Assembly: GCA_001778375.1 (NCBI GenBank)
Contig: MFGV01000036.1
Span: 1-59,412 of the forward strand
Length of the DNA stretch: 59,412 bases
Source of the DNA: Candidatus Firestonebacteria bacterium RIFOXYD2_FULL_39_29
GTDB lineage: Bacteria > Oederibacteriota > D2-FULL-39-29
Direction: 5' to 3'
This document shows positions 16,507-25,329 of the stretch, one piece after another; positions within the stretch are counted from its first letter, which is position 1, and the number at the start of each line of letters is the position of its first letter. The position numbers were made by a program, and so were the translations under genes. The notes below the pieces were generated by a model. It was not told where the DNA came from. It saw nothing but the letters and a program-made list of their open reading frames with translations, and did not search any database.

Positions 16507-17498
16507 GAAAACATAAATTTAAAGCACTGATAATTCTTGCTTTTGCCGCGCTCGTTCATGCCGGCGCCGGAAGCACAGGAAATGAAATTTTAAAAATCAA
16601 TGTTGGTGCTAAGCCTATCGGAATGGGCGGTGCATTTACCGGACTTGCAAACAATGTTGATGCGATATACTATAATCCCGCGGGGCTTGTTCAAATAGAA
16701 GAAATGGAGCTTTCCCTTATGCATTCGGAATATATTGTAGATACCCGTTGTGAGTATGCAGCAGTGGCTTTGCCTGTTAAAAATATGACTTTTGGTGTTA
16801 ATACGGTTTTTGTTTGGAATAGTTTTGAAAAGCTGGATGATTCAGGAACCTTACTTGGAACTATTCTTGTTTACAACTCTGCTACAACTTTTTCCTGGGC
16901 TATTGTTCCATTACCTAAGGCAATGCCCGAGCTTTCACTCGGATTAAATGCAAAATATACTTACATGTCTCTTGACGATTTTTTTCAAAGCGCGGTATTT
17001 TTTGATCTTGGATTGCTGTATCTTATTGATAAAGATCTGAGTATCGGTTTTATTGCAAAGAATTTCGGGGCGACATTAAACGAGACGAGTGATCCGGCTC
17101 CTATTACTGTGAGAGCGGGAGTCGCGTATCTGCTTTCTGTGAATGAACCTGAAAAAAAGAAGATAAAAAGTGTCGGGAATACCTCAATGAGCTCCGGAGT
17201 TAAAAAATTCAATAAAAGACAGGAAAAAGGCAGGAATGACGGAAGATTCCGGGGAAAAGATTTAATGCTTACGTTAGATGTGGAAAGGCCCCGCGGCGGT
17301 ATTTTTTCGGAAGCGTTTGGCGCGGATTATCTGTTTATGGAGGATTTAAATATTCGTGCAGGTATTTCTCTTAAAGGCACGGAAGCAAATATCTCTGCAG
17401 GAGTCGGTTTTGTCTATGAAAACTTAAAAATTGATTATTCTGTTATCCTGTCAACTTTTGGACTGCTGCATTACCCGTCTTTGACCATAAACTTTTAG
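16503..17498 (+). CDS. PorV/PorQ-family outer-membrane beta-barrel
   Basis: A 331-residue protein with a signal peptide (KALIILAFAALVHAGAG). It then shows the family hallmark KINVGAKPIGMGGAFTGLANN-x-DAIYYNPAGL, alternating strands, and a C-terminal aromatic barrel end (SLTINF). PorV/PorQ (UPF0164-like) proteins are outer-membrane barrels; in type IX secretion PorV carries cargo to the surface attachment complex. A charged insert, KKKIKSVGNTSMSSGVKKFN, lies before the last strands. Translational coupling to the upstream protease suggests that protease is its cargo. No core T9SS genes are visible here, so the export route is inferred. Confidence 0.8.
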   Translation: MRKHKFKALIILAFAALVHAGAGSTGNEILKINVGAKPIGMGGAFTGLANNVDAIYYNPAGLVQIEEMELSLMHSEYIVDTRCEYAAVALPVKNMTFGVNTVFVWNSFEKLDDSGTLLGTILVYNSATTFSWAIVPLPKAMPELSLGLNAKYTYMSLDDFFQSAVFFDLGLLYLIDKDLSIGFIAKNFGATLNETSDPAPITVRAGVAYLLSVNEPEKKKIKSVGNTSMSSGVKKFNKRQEKGRNDGRFRGKDLMLTLDVERPRGGIFSEAFGADYLFMEDLNIRAGISLKGTEANISAGVGFVYENLKIDYSVILSTFGLLHYPSLTINF

Positions 17499-17614
17499 TT
17501 GAAATTCGAGTAGATTATCTGTTGTTAAGACGGATCTTTTGACGAGATGCAAATGCGATGTCACAGATAAAACAATATCTATCAATAGTTTCATGTACCA
17601 CACGTAATTTCTCC

Positions 17615-17644
17615 TTGAAAAAATGCTCCTATAAATGATATAAT
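17615..17644 (+). promoter_or_regulatory. Predicted sigma70-type promoter of nuoJKLMN
   Basis: TTGAAA (17615-17620) and TATAAT (17639-17644) with an 18-base spacer, 65 bp before nuoJ. This suggests that the J-N half of complex I has its own promoter. Confidence 0.6.
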
Positions 17645-17709
17645 TTTTAGATTAACGGTGCTTTTGTATCTTGACGCCGTTACTTGTTTTTTTAAGGAGA
17701 AAGTAAAGC

Positions 17710-18234
17710 ATGGATTTGTCTTTTATAAGTGTAGTTCCGGTAACTTATGGGATATTTCTTTTATTCGCAGTAATTGCTATTGCTTCTGCATTTTTAGTGG
17801 TTTCGGTCAGAAGCGTCATGCATTCTGCTTTGTTTTTAGCGGTTTTTTTACTTTCTGTTGCCGCCATGTTCTTTGTTTTTGATGCGGATTTCCTCGGGAT
17901 TGTCCAGATACTTCTCTATGTCGGAGGGGTTATTGTTCTTATTCTCTTTGCCGTAATGCTTACCTCTAGGGTACAAAGTCATCTTTTACAGCAGACAAAC
18001 GAACAGAAATTTCCGGCAATCATTGTTTGTGTTCTGCTTTTTATAATGCTTTCTTATGCTATTTTGACCTCCGGTTTACAGGGTTTTGAAAAATCAGTTT
18101 TGCAGGGAGGAATTACCGGAGATGTCGGACGGCTTTTACTCACGGTATATGTGCTTCCTTTTGAAGTGGCATCCGTAGTTCTTCTTGCCGCTTTGATAGG
18201 TGCAATGGCAATTGTAGGTAAAAAAGATGAATAG
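17710..18234 (+). CDS. nuoJ: NADH-quinone oxidoreductase subunit J
   Basis: A 174-residue integral membrane subunit of complex I. The hallmark sequence is FLGIVQILLYVGGVIVLILFAVMLTSR after VRSVMHSALFLAVFLLSVA; five hydrophobic segments are evident. NuoJ contributes to the proton/quinone-coupling membrane arm. It opens a run J-K-L-M-N in the usual order, with overlapping ends. Subunits A-I are not nearby: the upstream neighbour is a PorV-like gene, so the operon is split in this genome. Confidence 0.93.
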   Translation: MDLSFISVVPVTYGIFLLFAVIAIASAFLVVSVRSVMHSALFLAVFLLSVAAMFFVFDADFLGIVQILLYVGGVIVLILFAVMLTSRVQSHLLQQTNEQKFPAIIVCVLLFIMLSYAILTSGLQGFEKSVLQGGITGDVGRLLLTVYVLPFEVASVVLLAALIGAMAIVGKKDE

Positions 18235-18541
18235 TCTGTATTTTTATACAATATTAATAGTCAGTCTGGTGCTTTTTTTAATCGGTGTTTACGGCGTATT
18301 GACCAGAAGAAATGCTATTGGTATTCTAATGGCGATAGAGATTATGTTTAATTCTGCAAATATTAATCTGGTTGCGTTTAACAAATTTCTTAATTTGGAA
18401 AACTCTATCGGGATAATATTTCCGATATTTATTATTACGCTTGCCGCGGCGGAGACTGCAGTCGGGCTGGCTCTTATTCTTTCAATATATAGAAAACTTA
18501 AGTCTGTGTATGTTGAGAAAATGGATCTTCTAAAATGGTAG
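18227..18541 (+). CDS. nuoK: NADH-quinone oxidoreductase subunit K
   Basis: A 104-residue, three-helix membrane subunit. It shows the family pattern GVYGVLTRRNAIGILMAIEIMFNSANINLVAF, with the conserved glutamate in TM2, and ITLAAAETAVGLALIL, with the second glutamate. These glutamates lie in the proton path of the membrane arm. The gene overlaps nuoJ by 8 bp. Length is normal. Confidence 0.93.
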   Translation: MNSLYFYTILIVSLVLFLIGVYGVLTRRNAIGILMAIEIMFNSANINLVAFNKFLNLENSIGIIFPIFIITLAAAETAVGLALILSIYRKLKSVYVEKMDLLKW

Positions 18542-20496
18542 AAAAAATGACGCTTCTTTTATTGATACTTATCCCACTTTTGCCGCTTCTGGCGTTTGTC
18601 GTTAACATTTTCTTCGGCAAAAGGGTCGGAACTAATGCGGCTTATGTTTCCCTGGCGGCAATTTCGGTATCTTTTGTTATATCTTTGTATCTCTTCTTTG
18701 GCATGCTGGCGGGTGGTGAGAAAATAGTCGAATACACCTTTGACTGGCTTAATTTCGGCAGTTCGGGTGTCAAACTCGGCATAATGCTGGACGGTTTAAC
18801 CGCTGTAATGCTTGTGGTCGTGACGACTGTAAGCTTGCTGGTTAAACTCTACTCCATCGGCTACATGAACGGGGATCCGAGGTACTCCAGGTTTTATGCA
18901 TACCTTTCCATGTTCACCGTCGCGATGCTCGGTCTGGTGCTTGCGAACAATTTCCTGCTTTTGTTCATCAGCTGGGAACTTGTAGGGCTCTTTTCTTACC
19001 TCCTAATCGGTTTCTGGTATGAAAAAAAGAGCGCTTCAGATGCGGGTAAAAAAGCTTTTATAACGACTAAAGTCGGTGACCTGGGTTTCTTCGCGGGTCT
19101 TTTACTTTTGTTTACAGTTTTCGGCACGTTTAATTTTAAAGAGCTGGGAGAACTTGTAATCGCGAATTTAGCTTCCGGCAGTGTGACTGTCGGCATGCTT
19201 AACCTGATTGGGATCTTGATCTTCTGTGGTGCGGTCGGGAAATCGGCGCAGTTTCCTTTACACGTCTGGCTGCCTGATGCGATGGAAGGTCCGACACCTG
19301 TTTCCGCTTTGATTCACGCTGCTACAATGGTTGCCGCAGGTGTTTATCTGGTGGCCCGGACTTTCTTTATTTACAAATGCGCGCCTTTAGCCATGGCCGT
19401 TGTTGGTTATACCGGTGCTTTCACCGCGATCTTTGCCGCTTCTATGGCGCTTGTAGCTTATGATATTAAAAGAGTACTTGCTTTCTCCACCGTGAGCCAG
19501 CTCGGGTATATGATAATGGCACTGGGCGTCGGCGGTTATACCGCGGGAATGTTCCACCTCACGACGCACGCTTTCTTTAAAGCCCTTTTATTCCTCGGTG
19601 CCGGTTCCGTAATTCACGGCTCAGGAACACAGGATATAAGGGAGATGGGCGGCCTCGGGAAGAAGATGAAGATCACTATGGTGACTTTCCTGATCGCCTG
19701 TCTGTCTATATCCGGTATTCCGGGTTTCTCCGGCTATTATTCCAAAGAAGAGGTTCTTTCTGCCGCGTTCAACAGTGGAAATATGGTCATTTATTGGGTG
19801 GGTACGATTACCGCTTTTATGACTGCATTTTATATGTTTAGATTATTCTTCATGACCTTTACCGGAACATCGCGTACAGAGATCCATGCGCATGAGTCTC
19901 CCAAAACTATGACGGTGCCTTTAATTGTGCTGGCAGTGCTTTCTATCGTTGCCGGCGGGCTTTTTGTTATGGGACATTCTTTTGAACATCTGGTGTATTT
20001 TGGTGTCGAGGGAGCGGGGGAAGGCGGAGCGGAAGCGGGTTCTCATTTTGTCAGGAACATGTCTATAACCGTTGCCGTGCTCGGTATCACTCTTGCTTTC
20101 TTTATGTACTACCTTAAAAAAATATCCCCGGAATATCTGGCTGAAAAACTGGCTTCAATACATAAACTTCTTAGTAATAAATATTATATAGACGAACTGT
20201 ATGAAATAATATTTATAAAACCCGTGAAAGGATTAGGTAACTTCCTTTTTAAGTTTGACCAGAAGGTTGTGGACGGCGCGGTTAACGGCTCCGGCTTTAT
20301 GACGGTACTTATGAGCAAACTGCAAAATCTCTTTGATAAAGTAATAGTGGATGGTGCCGTAAATGGTACCGGTTGGATCGCGAATAAAGGCGGAGAGATA
20401 CTAAAACAGTTACAGACAGGATTTATACAAAATTATATTCTTATTGCAGTATCCGGACTCTTCGTTATCGTCTTGCTCCGGATAATATTCAAGTAA
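18535..20496 (+). CDS. nuoL: NADH-quinone oxidoreductase subunit L
   Basis: A 653-residue antiporter-like subunit. Key parts are LFISWELVGLFSYLLIGFWY (conserved Glu), KKAFITTKVGDLGFF, HVWLPDAMEGPTPVSALIHAATMVAAGVYLV and TTHAFFKALLFLGAGSVIHG, then a C-terminal amphipathic helix and final TM. The C-terminal tail contains two similar segments, KVVDGAVNGSG and KVIVDGAVNGTG, as seen in many NuoL proteins. The annotated ATG overlaps the nuoK stop; a second ATG four codons later is possible. Confidence 0.94.
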   Translation: MVEKMTLLLLILIPLLPLLAFVVNIFFGKRVGTNAAYVSLAAISVSFVISLYLFFGMLAGGEKIVEYTFDWLNFGSSGVKLGIMLDGLTAVMLVVVTTVSLLVKLYSIGYMNGDPRYSRFYAYLSMFTVAMLGLVLANNFLLLFISWELVGLFSYLLIGFWYEKKSASDAGKKAFITTKVGDLGFFAGLLLLFTVFGTFNFKELGELVIANLASGSVTVGMLNLIGILIFCGAVGKSAQFPLHVWLPDAMEGPTPVSALIHAATMVAAGVYLVARTFFIYKCAPLAMAVVGYTGAFTAIFAASMALVAYDIKRVLAFSTVSQLGYMIMALGVGGYTAGMFHLTTHAFFKALLFLGAGSVIHGSGTQDIREMGGLGKKMKITMVTFLIACLSISGIPGFSGYYSKEEVLSAAFNSGNMVIYWVGTITAFMTAFYMFRLFFMTFTGTSRTEIHAHESPKTMTVPLIVLAVLSIVAGGLFVMGHSFEHLVYFGVEGAGEGGAEAGSHFVRNMSITVAVLGITLAFFMYYLKKISPEYLAEKLASIHKLLSNKYYIDELYEIIFIKPVKGLGNFLFKFDQKVVDGAVNGSGFMTVLMSKLQNLFDKVIVDGAVNGTGWIANKGGEILKQLQTGFIQNYILIAVSGLFVIVLLRIIFK

Positions 20497-20600
20497 TTTG
20501 CTTTAATTGTAAAAAATAAAGAATTATTAGAGCTGTTTGGGTTTGTATCAGTGGAATCCAGTAGCTTTGAAATCTGTGGAATCTTTTTAATGGAGGTTGT

Positions 20601-22106
20601 ATGCCGATTTTAACATTAATTACATTCTTACCGCTTGTGGGCGCTATAGTAATACTCTTTGCGCCGAAGGGGAAGGATAACCTAGTGCGCTGGGTCTCAG
20701 CTGTTGTCACGTTCCTTACCATGGTGCTCGGTTTCTATGTGTTCTTTACATTTAATAGAGGGACTGCAGACCTTCAGTTTGTTGAAAGAGCAGCCTGGAT
20801 ACCTTCTTTTGGCATCTCTTACTTTATGGGGCTGGACGGCTTGTCGATGGCGATGTTAGTCCTTACTCCTTTTCTGTCGTTTCTTGCTGCGGTATATTCT
20901 TTCAATATAAAAGAGAGAGTGAAAGAGTATTTCTTCTTTTTCCTTCTTCTTGAAACAGGAATGATCGGCGTTTTTGTGGCATTAGACTTCTTCCTTTTCT
21001 ATATATTCTGGGAGATCACTTTGGTACCGATGTATTTCTTGATAGGGATCTGGGGCGGACCGAGAAAAGAGTACGCCGCTATCAAGTTTTTCCTGTATAC
21101 GTTGTTTGGTTCCGTAGTAATGCTCCTTGGTATACTGGCTCTTTATCTTTCGAGTCCTATTACTGCTGCAAATCCTACACATACTTTTGACATTATTGAA
21201 TTATCAAAGATTCACGGTCTTACCCCGGGTTTTCAGCAGTATATTGTTTATGCTGCTCTTTTTCTTGGTTTTGCTATCAAAGTCCCGATTTTTCCGTTCC
21301 ACACCTGGTTGCCGGATGCTCATGTGGAAGCTCCTACCGCAGTTTCTGTAATACTTGCGGGTGTACTCCTTAAGATGGGTACCTATGGACTGCTCCGTAT
21401 CAGCTATACAATTCTTCCTGAAGCGACTAAATACTTTGCTATTCCGCTTTTAATACTGGCTTTTATAAATATAGTTTACGGTGCGTTTGTCGCCATGGCG
21501 CAAAAAGATCTAAAAAAGATGATTGCGTACTCCTCTGTAAATCACATGGGTTATTGTCTTCTCGGTATGGCGGCCTTATCGACCGTAGGTTTAAACGGAG
21601 CAATACTTCAAATGGTGACTCACGGAATTATAACCGGGGCGCTCTTCTTTTTAGTCGGTGTTATCTATGATCGCGCGCACACCCGTGATATCGAGGGCTT
21701 TGGCGGACTTATGACTAAAATGCCTGTTTATGCAGGTATTATGATTCTGACCTGCCTTGGTTCACTGGGTCTTCCGGGACTCGCCGGTTTTGTCTCTGAA
21801 TTTATGTGTTTCTCAGGCGCATTTAGTTCTACCGTAAATCCCGTGGTTTTTAAAATATTCACCGGGCTTTCTGTTGCCGGACTTGTTATTACGGCAGCCT
21901 ACTTTTTGATAATGATACAAAAGGTGTTTATGGGCCCGCTTAACCCGAAATGGAAAGACCTTCCTGATATGACGGTAAGAGAATATATTGCAATTGTGCC
22001 TTTGATTGTTCTTATGCTCCTTCTTGGTGTAATGCCTTTAATAGCTTCTGGTATATCTGTTGAAAGCGTTAACTCCCTTGTTGCGCTGCTCGGGGTAAAA
22101 ATATGA
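20601..22106 (+). CDS. nuoM: NADH-quinone oxidoreductase subunit M
   Basis: A 501-residue antiporter-like proton-pumping subunit. FFLFYIFWEITLVPMYFLIGIWGG holds the conserved Glu, HTWLPDAHVEAPTAVSVILAGVLLKMGTYGLLR the proton-channel Lys region, and KKMIAYSSVNHMGY a further conserved stretch. A 104-bp gap separates it from nuoL; it contains an ATCAGTGGAATC...TCTGTGGAATC repeat resembling elements at 53850 and 55250. The end overlaps nuoN by 4 bp. Confidence 0.94.
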   Translation: MPILTLITFLPLVGAIVILFAPKGKDNLVRWVSAVVTFLTMVLGFYVFFTFNRGTADLQFVERAAWIPSFGISYFMGLDGLSMAMLVLTPFLSFLAAVYSFNIKERVKEYFFFFLLLETGMIGVFVALDFFLFYIFWEITLVPMYFLIGIWGGPRKEYAAIKFFLYTLFGSVVMLLGILALYLSSPITAANPTHTFDIIELSKIHGLTPGFQQYIVYAALFLGFAIKVPIFPFHTWLPDAHVEAPTAVSVILAGVLLKMGTYGLLRISYTILPEATKYFAIPLLILAFINIVYGAFVAMAQKDLKKMIAYSSVNHMGYCLLGMAALSTVGLNGAILQMVTHGIITGALFFLVGVIYDRAHTRDIEGFGGLMTKMPVYAGIMILTCLGSLGLPGLAGFVSEFMCFSGAFSSTVNPVVFKIFTGLSVAGLVITAAYFLIMIQKVFMGPLNPKWKDLPDMTVREYIAIVPLIVLMLLLGVMPLIASGISVESVNSLVALLGVKI

Positions 22107-23575
22107 CGGGAGTGATACCTGTTGAGATGCTTCAGGGTCTACTTGCTCTTACCCCTGAAGTATTTGTCTTATGCCTGGCGTTCCTTGTTATTGCGGCAGA
22201 TATTCTTCTTCCGGTTAAATCAAAGAGGCTTATTCTTGATATTGCAGCTTTTGGATTTGTTTTTGCTCTTATATTGACACTGGGAAATCTCCGCCAGCAG
22301 GGCGCTTATTATTTTTATAATGCTATAATAGTTGATTCCTTTGCAGGTTTCTTTAAAATAATAATTCTCGTCTCTGCAATATTTATGCTCATGATGAGCA
22401 GGGATTACAAGCCGCTGGAAGATAATAAAATAGGGGAGTACACCTCTTTGGTGGTTCTTGTAACCCTCGGGATGATGCTGATGTCGGGAGCTTCCGATCT
22501 TTTAATGCTCTTTTTAAGTGTAGAATTTGTAAGTATAACTTTTTTTGTGCTTGTAGGGTTCCTTAGAAAGGATATGAAAAGCGGGGAGGGAGCGGTAAAG
22601 TATTTTCTTCTTGGCGCTTTCTCTTCCGCAGTCTTTGTTTACGGTGCTTCCTTTATAGTCGGAATTACAGGAGCCAGTTCATTTCTTTCTATTCAAAAAT
22701 ATATTATAGCAAACGGTGTCAGTCCGTTATTTATTATTGGTCTAATAATAATGCTTGTAGGGTTTGGCTTTAAAATAGCTCTGGTGCCGTTTCATATGTG
22801 GGCGCCGGACGCATATGAAGGAGCACCTACTCCGGTTACTGCTTTTCTTTCTGTAGCTTCAAAGAGTGCGGGAGTTGCAGTACTGGTTCGTACCTTTTTG
22901 GCTATCCTTCCGGAAAATGCCAATGTTAATCTGATACTTGCCGTACTTGCCGCGATTACAATGACGGTCGGAAATCTTGTTGCTATTACACAAAACAATG
23001 TAAAGCGCTTGCTGGCTTACTCCGGTATCGCCCATGTCGGTTATATTATGATGGGTTTTGTGGCTTATGGTTTACTCGGCGTGGAGTCTGTGCTTATTTA
23101 TACTCTCGCGTATCTCTTTACAAATATGGGTGCTTTCGCTTTTGCGATAGCTATCTATAACAAAACCGGCAGCGATGATATAAGAGATTACGCCGGACTT
23201 TCGGTTGTAAGCCCGGGTCTTTCATTCGTATTTTTTGTTTTCCTCCTTTCACTTGCGGGAGTTCCGCCTACGGCGGGATTTTTTGGAAAATTGATGGTTT
23301 TGGGTGCGGCCATTGAAGCGCATTATGTGTGGCTGGCTGTAATAGGCGTGCTTAACAGTGTTATTGCTCTTTATTTCTACGCCCGCATCGCCTATTATAT
23401 GTACTTTGCGAAGGAAATAAAAATTACTGAACCTTTGAAATTGTCAAGGCCGTTAAATATTATCATTTACAGCTCTTTATTTATGATACTGTGTATTTGT
23501 ATCCTTCCGGAGCAATTTTTACTCCTTGCGACCCGGACGGTCAAACTGCTTATAGGCTCTTTTCATGCTTTTTAG
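22103..23575 (+). CDS. nuoN: NADH-quinone oxidoreductase subunit N
   Basis: A 490-residue antiporter-like subunit. It shows LFLSVEFVSITFFVLVGFLRKD, then VPFHMWAPDAYEGAPTPVTAFLSVASKSAGVA and KRLLAYSGIAHVGYIMMG, as expected for NuoN. It completes the proton-pumping arm in this cluster. The start overlaps the nuoM stop (ATGA), and its end overlaps the following coiled-coil protein gene by 11 bp. Confidence 0.93.
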   Translation: MTGVIPVEMLQGLLALTPEVFVLCLAFLVIAADILLPVKSKRLILDIAAFGFVFALILTLGNLRQQGAYYFYNAIIVDSFAGFFKIIILVSAIFMLMMSRDYKPLEDNKIGEYTSLVVLVTLGMMLMSGASDLLMLFLSVEFVSITFFVLVGFLRKDMKSGEGAVKYFLLGAFSSAVFVYGASFIVGITGASSFLSIQKYIIANGVSPLFIIGLIIMLVGFGFKIALVPFHMWAPDAYEGAPTPVTAFLSVASKSAGVAVLVRTFLAILPENANVNLILAVLAAITMTVGNLVAITQNNVKRLLAYSGIAHVGYIMMGFVAYGLLGVESVLIYTLAYLFTNMGAFAFAIAIYNKTGSDDIRDYAGLSVVSPGLSFVFFVFLLSLAGVPPTAGFFGKLMVLGAAIEAHYVWLAVIGVLNSVIALYFYARIAYYMYFAKEIKITEPLKLSRPLNIIIYSSLFMILCICILPEQFLLLATRTVKLLIGSFHAF

Positions 23576-24263
23576 GACACTATTTGCGTGCATACTTTTT
23601 CTAGGGCACTTATTGGCAGCGGAAAGTACTTCCGGTACACCGGCTACCACGACTTCTATGATAACTTCCGTACCTGTGTTGCCAAATTTAAAACCGGAAC
23701 TGGATAAACAGGGCCAGGAAATAGAACAAATAAAAGTTGCGCACGAAAAAATAGAAAATTCTTATAAAGAATTGAATGCAAAGTATGAAGCTCTTGTCAA
23801 AGCAAACTCCGAAATACTGAAAACTTTTAAGGCTTTTGAGGCCGGACTGAAGGTTAACGGTGATAAACTGACAATTGCGGAAAAAAACCTGGAGAATCTA
23901 AAGGTAACGCTTGATGTGGTTAATGAAGCGCTGGCCGAGACAAATAAAAAGGCTGAAGCGGATAAACTCATTTTAACCGGGTTGAAAACACAGACAGAAT
24001 CTTTTAGAGTAAAACTTGATATTGCCAAAGATGATATTAAGGTGGGGTCTGATGAAGCCAGGGCTCTTAAGGATGCCTTATCGATCATGAGAACAAATTT
24101 TAACTCTAATATTACTGACACAATAGAATTGAAGAAAAGTGTAAGTGAAATTAAAGTAAAGGAAAGCGGCAAGCCGGCAGAAGGTATTATGGCATGGGAA
24201 TACCTGGGGATTGTTACTTCAGGAGTGGCAGTGCTGGCGTTGGTGCTATCAATTACGAAGTAA
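23565..24263 (+). CDS. Coiled-coil protein with signal peptide and C-terminal membrane helix
   Basis: A 232-residue protein with an N-terminal signal-like segment (FRTLFACILFLGHLLAAES), a Thr/Ser-rich linker, a long charged coiled coil from about 45 to 200, and a C-terminal hydrophobic helix (WEYLGIVTSGVAVLALVLSITK). It overlaps nuoN, so it is probably translated from the nuo transcript. I do not recognise a family. It could span the periplasm, tethered at the inner membrane. A role with complex I is only suggested by position. Confidence 0.55.
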   Translation: MLFRTLFACILFLGHLLAAESTSGTPATTTSMITSVPVLPNLKPELDKQGQEIEQIKVAHEKIENSYKELNAKYEALVKANSEILKTFKAFEAGLKVNGDKLTIAEKNLENLKVTLDVVNEALAETNKKAEADKLILTGLKTQTESFRVKLDIAKDDIKVGSDEARALKDALSIMRTNFNSNITDTIELKKSVSEIKVKESGKPAEGIMAWEYLGIVTSGVAVLALVLSITK

Positions 24264-24346
24264 AAAAGTTGCGGGTGACGGGTCGCGAGTTACGAGTGCT
24301 AATTAATGAGTTGTGAAATTGAATAATGACACCGTTAAAAAAGACT

Positions 24347-24408
24347 TTATCTCGGTTTGTCAACGGATGCTGACAAGTATATATTATACATATCGAGAAA
24401 AGCTTTGC
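24347..24408. repeat. 62-bp palindromic element, copy 1
   Basis: Outer arms TTATCTCGG and ATCGAGAAAAG enclose an inner stem TTGTCA (24357-24362) and TGACAA (24371-24376). Read on the minus strand it aligns with 34788-34848: GCAAARCTTTTCTCGATA, then TTGTCARCATYYGTTGACA, then CGAGATAA. Confidence 0.6.
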
Positions 24409-24446
24409 TTACAAACTTTAAAAACTTTATGAACCTTATAAACTGG
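24409..24446. repeat. Degenerate ACTTTATRAAC array upstream of yicC
   Basis: The repeats read ACAAACTTTAAAAACTTTATGAACCTTATAAAC in overlapping pieces of about ten bases. Similar arrays precede rpoZ, the acetyltransferase and the 75-residue protein. Confidence 0.45.
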
Positions 24447-24465
24447 AGCTCACAGGAGCGGCACT

Positions 24466-25329
24466 ATGAAAAGCATGACGGGATTTGGCAGGGGGAAGAA
24501 CGAGTCCGGGAATATTAAATACGCCGTGGAGATAAGCTCGGTAAATCACAAGTATTTTGATGTTAATTATAGGATGGCTTCCCAGCTTATACAGTTTCAG
24601 GAGAGAATGAAAGAAATATTAAGAAAAGAAATTGACAGGGGAAGGATTGATCTTGCGATATTTATCCTTGAGGGCTATAAAAATCAAAGAGTTGCCATTA
24701 ATCATCATCTGGCAAAAGAATATATAAGATCTGTAAATGATTTGAAAAAAAATCTTCATATTAAAGGGGATATTACACTGGCCGATGTAATCAAGCTTCC
24801 TGACATATTTAGAGTTTACGAAGAAAAACAGGTAGGCTGGGATCAGATTAAAGAAGCCCTTGAGAAGGCCCTCTCAATGTTTGTGAAAGCGAGAGAGCGT
24901 GAAGGGGGAAGAATTAAGAAAGATTTTGTTGCCAGAATTAATACCTTGAAAAAACTCTTAGAGGGTATTGAGAAAACTAACCATAAATCGAAGGGTGACA
25001 ATAAAAAGCGCATAGAAGATAAAGTAAAAAGCAATTACAAGGATGTTAAAATGGACGCCGGCAGGGTTTACACCGAGGTTTCCCTCATGGTTGAGAAAAG
25101 TGATATTTCCGAGGAAATCACGAGACTTAGGAGCCATATTAATGAATTCTACCACATAATAAATTCAAAGGGTACCAAAGGTCGTAAATTGGATTTCCTT
25201 GTTCAGGAATTTCTGAGAGAGGTAAATACGATTGGAAGTAAATGCAGTAACAGCGCAGTTTCGCATATGGTGGTTGCTTTTAAAGAAGAACTGGAAAAGA
25301 TCAGGGAGCAGGTCCAAAATGTTGAATAG
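24466..25329 (+). CDS. yicC: YicC family endoribonuclease
   Basis: A 287-residue protein starting MKSMTGFGRGK, the diagnostic YicC start. EISSVNHKYFDVNYRM and an EITRLRSHINEF / KGRKLDFLVQEFLREVNTIGSK C-terminus are typical. YicC proteins are metal-dependent endoribonucleases implicated in RNA turnover. It overlaps gmk by 11 bp, the common yicC-gmk pairing. Length is normal. Confidence 0.93.
   Translation: MKSMTGFGRGKNESGNIKYAVEISSVNHKYFDVNYRMASQLIQFQERMKEILRKEIDRGRIDLAIFILEGYKNQRVAINHHLAKEYIRSVNDLKKNLHIKGDITLADVIKLPDIFRVYEEKQVGWDQIKEALEKALSMFVKAREREGGRIKKDFVARINTLKKLLEGIEKTNHKSKGDNKKRIEDKVKSNYKDVKMDAGRVYTEVSLMVEKSDISEEITRLRSHINEFYHIINSKGTKGRKLDFLVQEFLREVNTIGSKCSNSAVSHMVVAFKEELEKIREQVQNVE

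Larger units (their letters stand above)
24264..24465. other. Repeat-bearing intergenic region before yicC
   Basis: It holds a 62-bp palindromic element (24347-24408) and a degenerate ACTTTA-type array ending 20 bp before the yicC start. GGTCGCGAGTTACGAG near 24282 is a short G+C-richer piece. No gene is seen. Confidence 0.4.
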
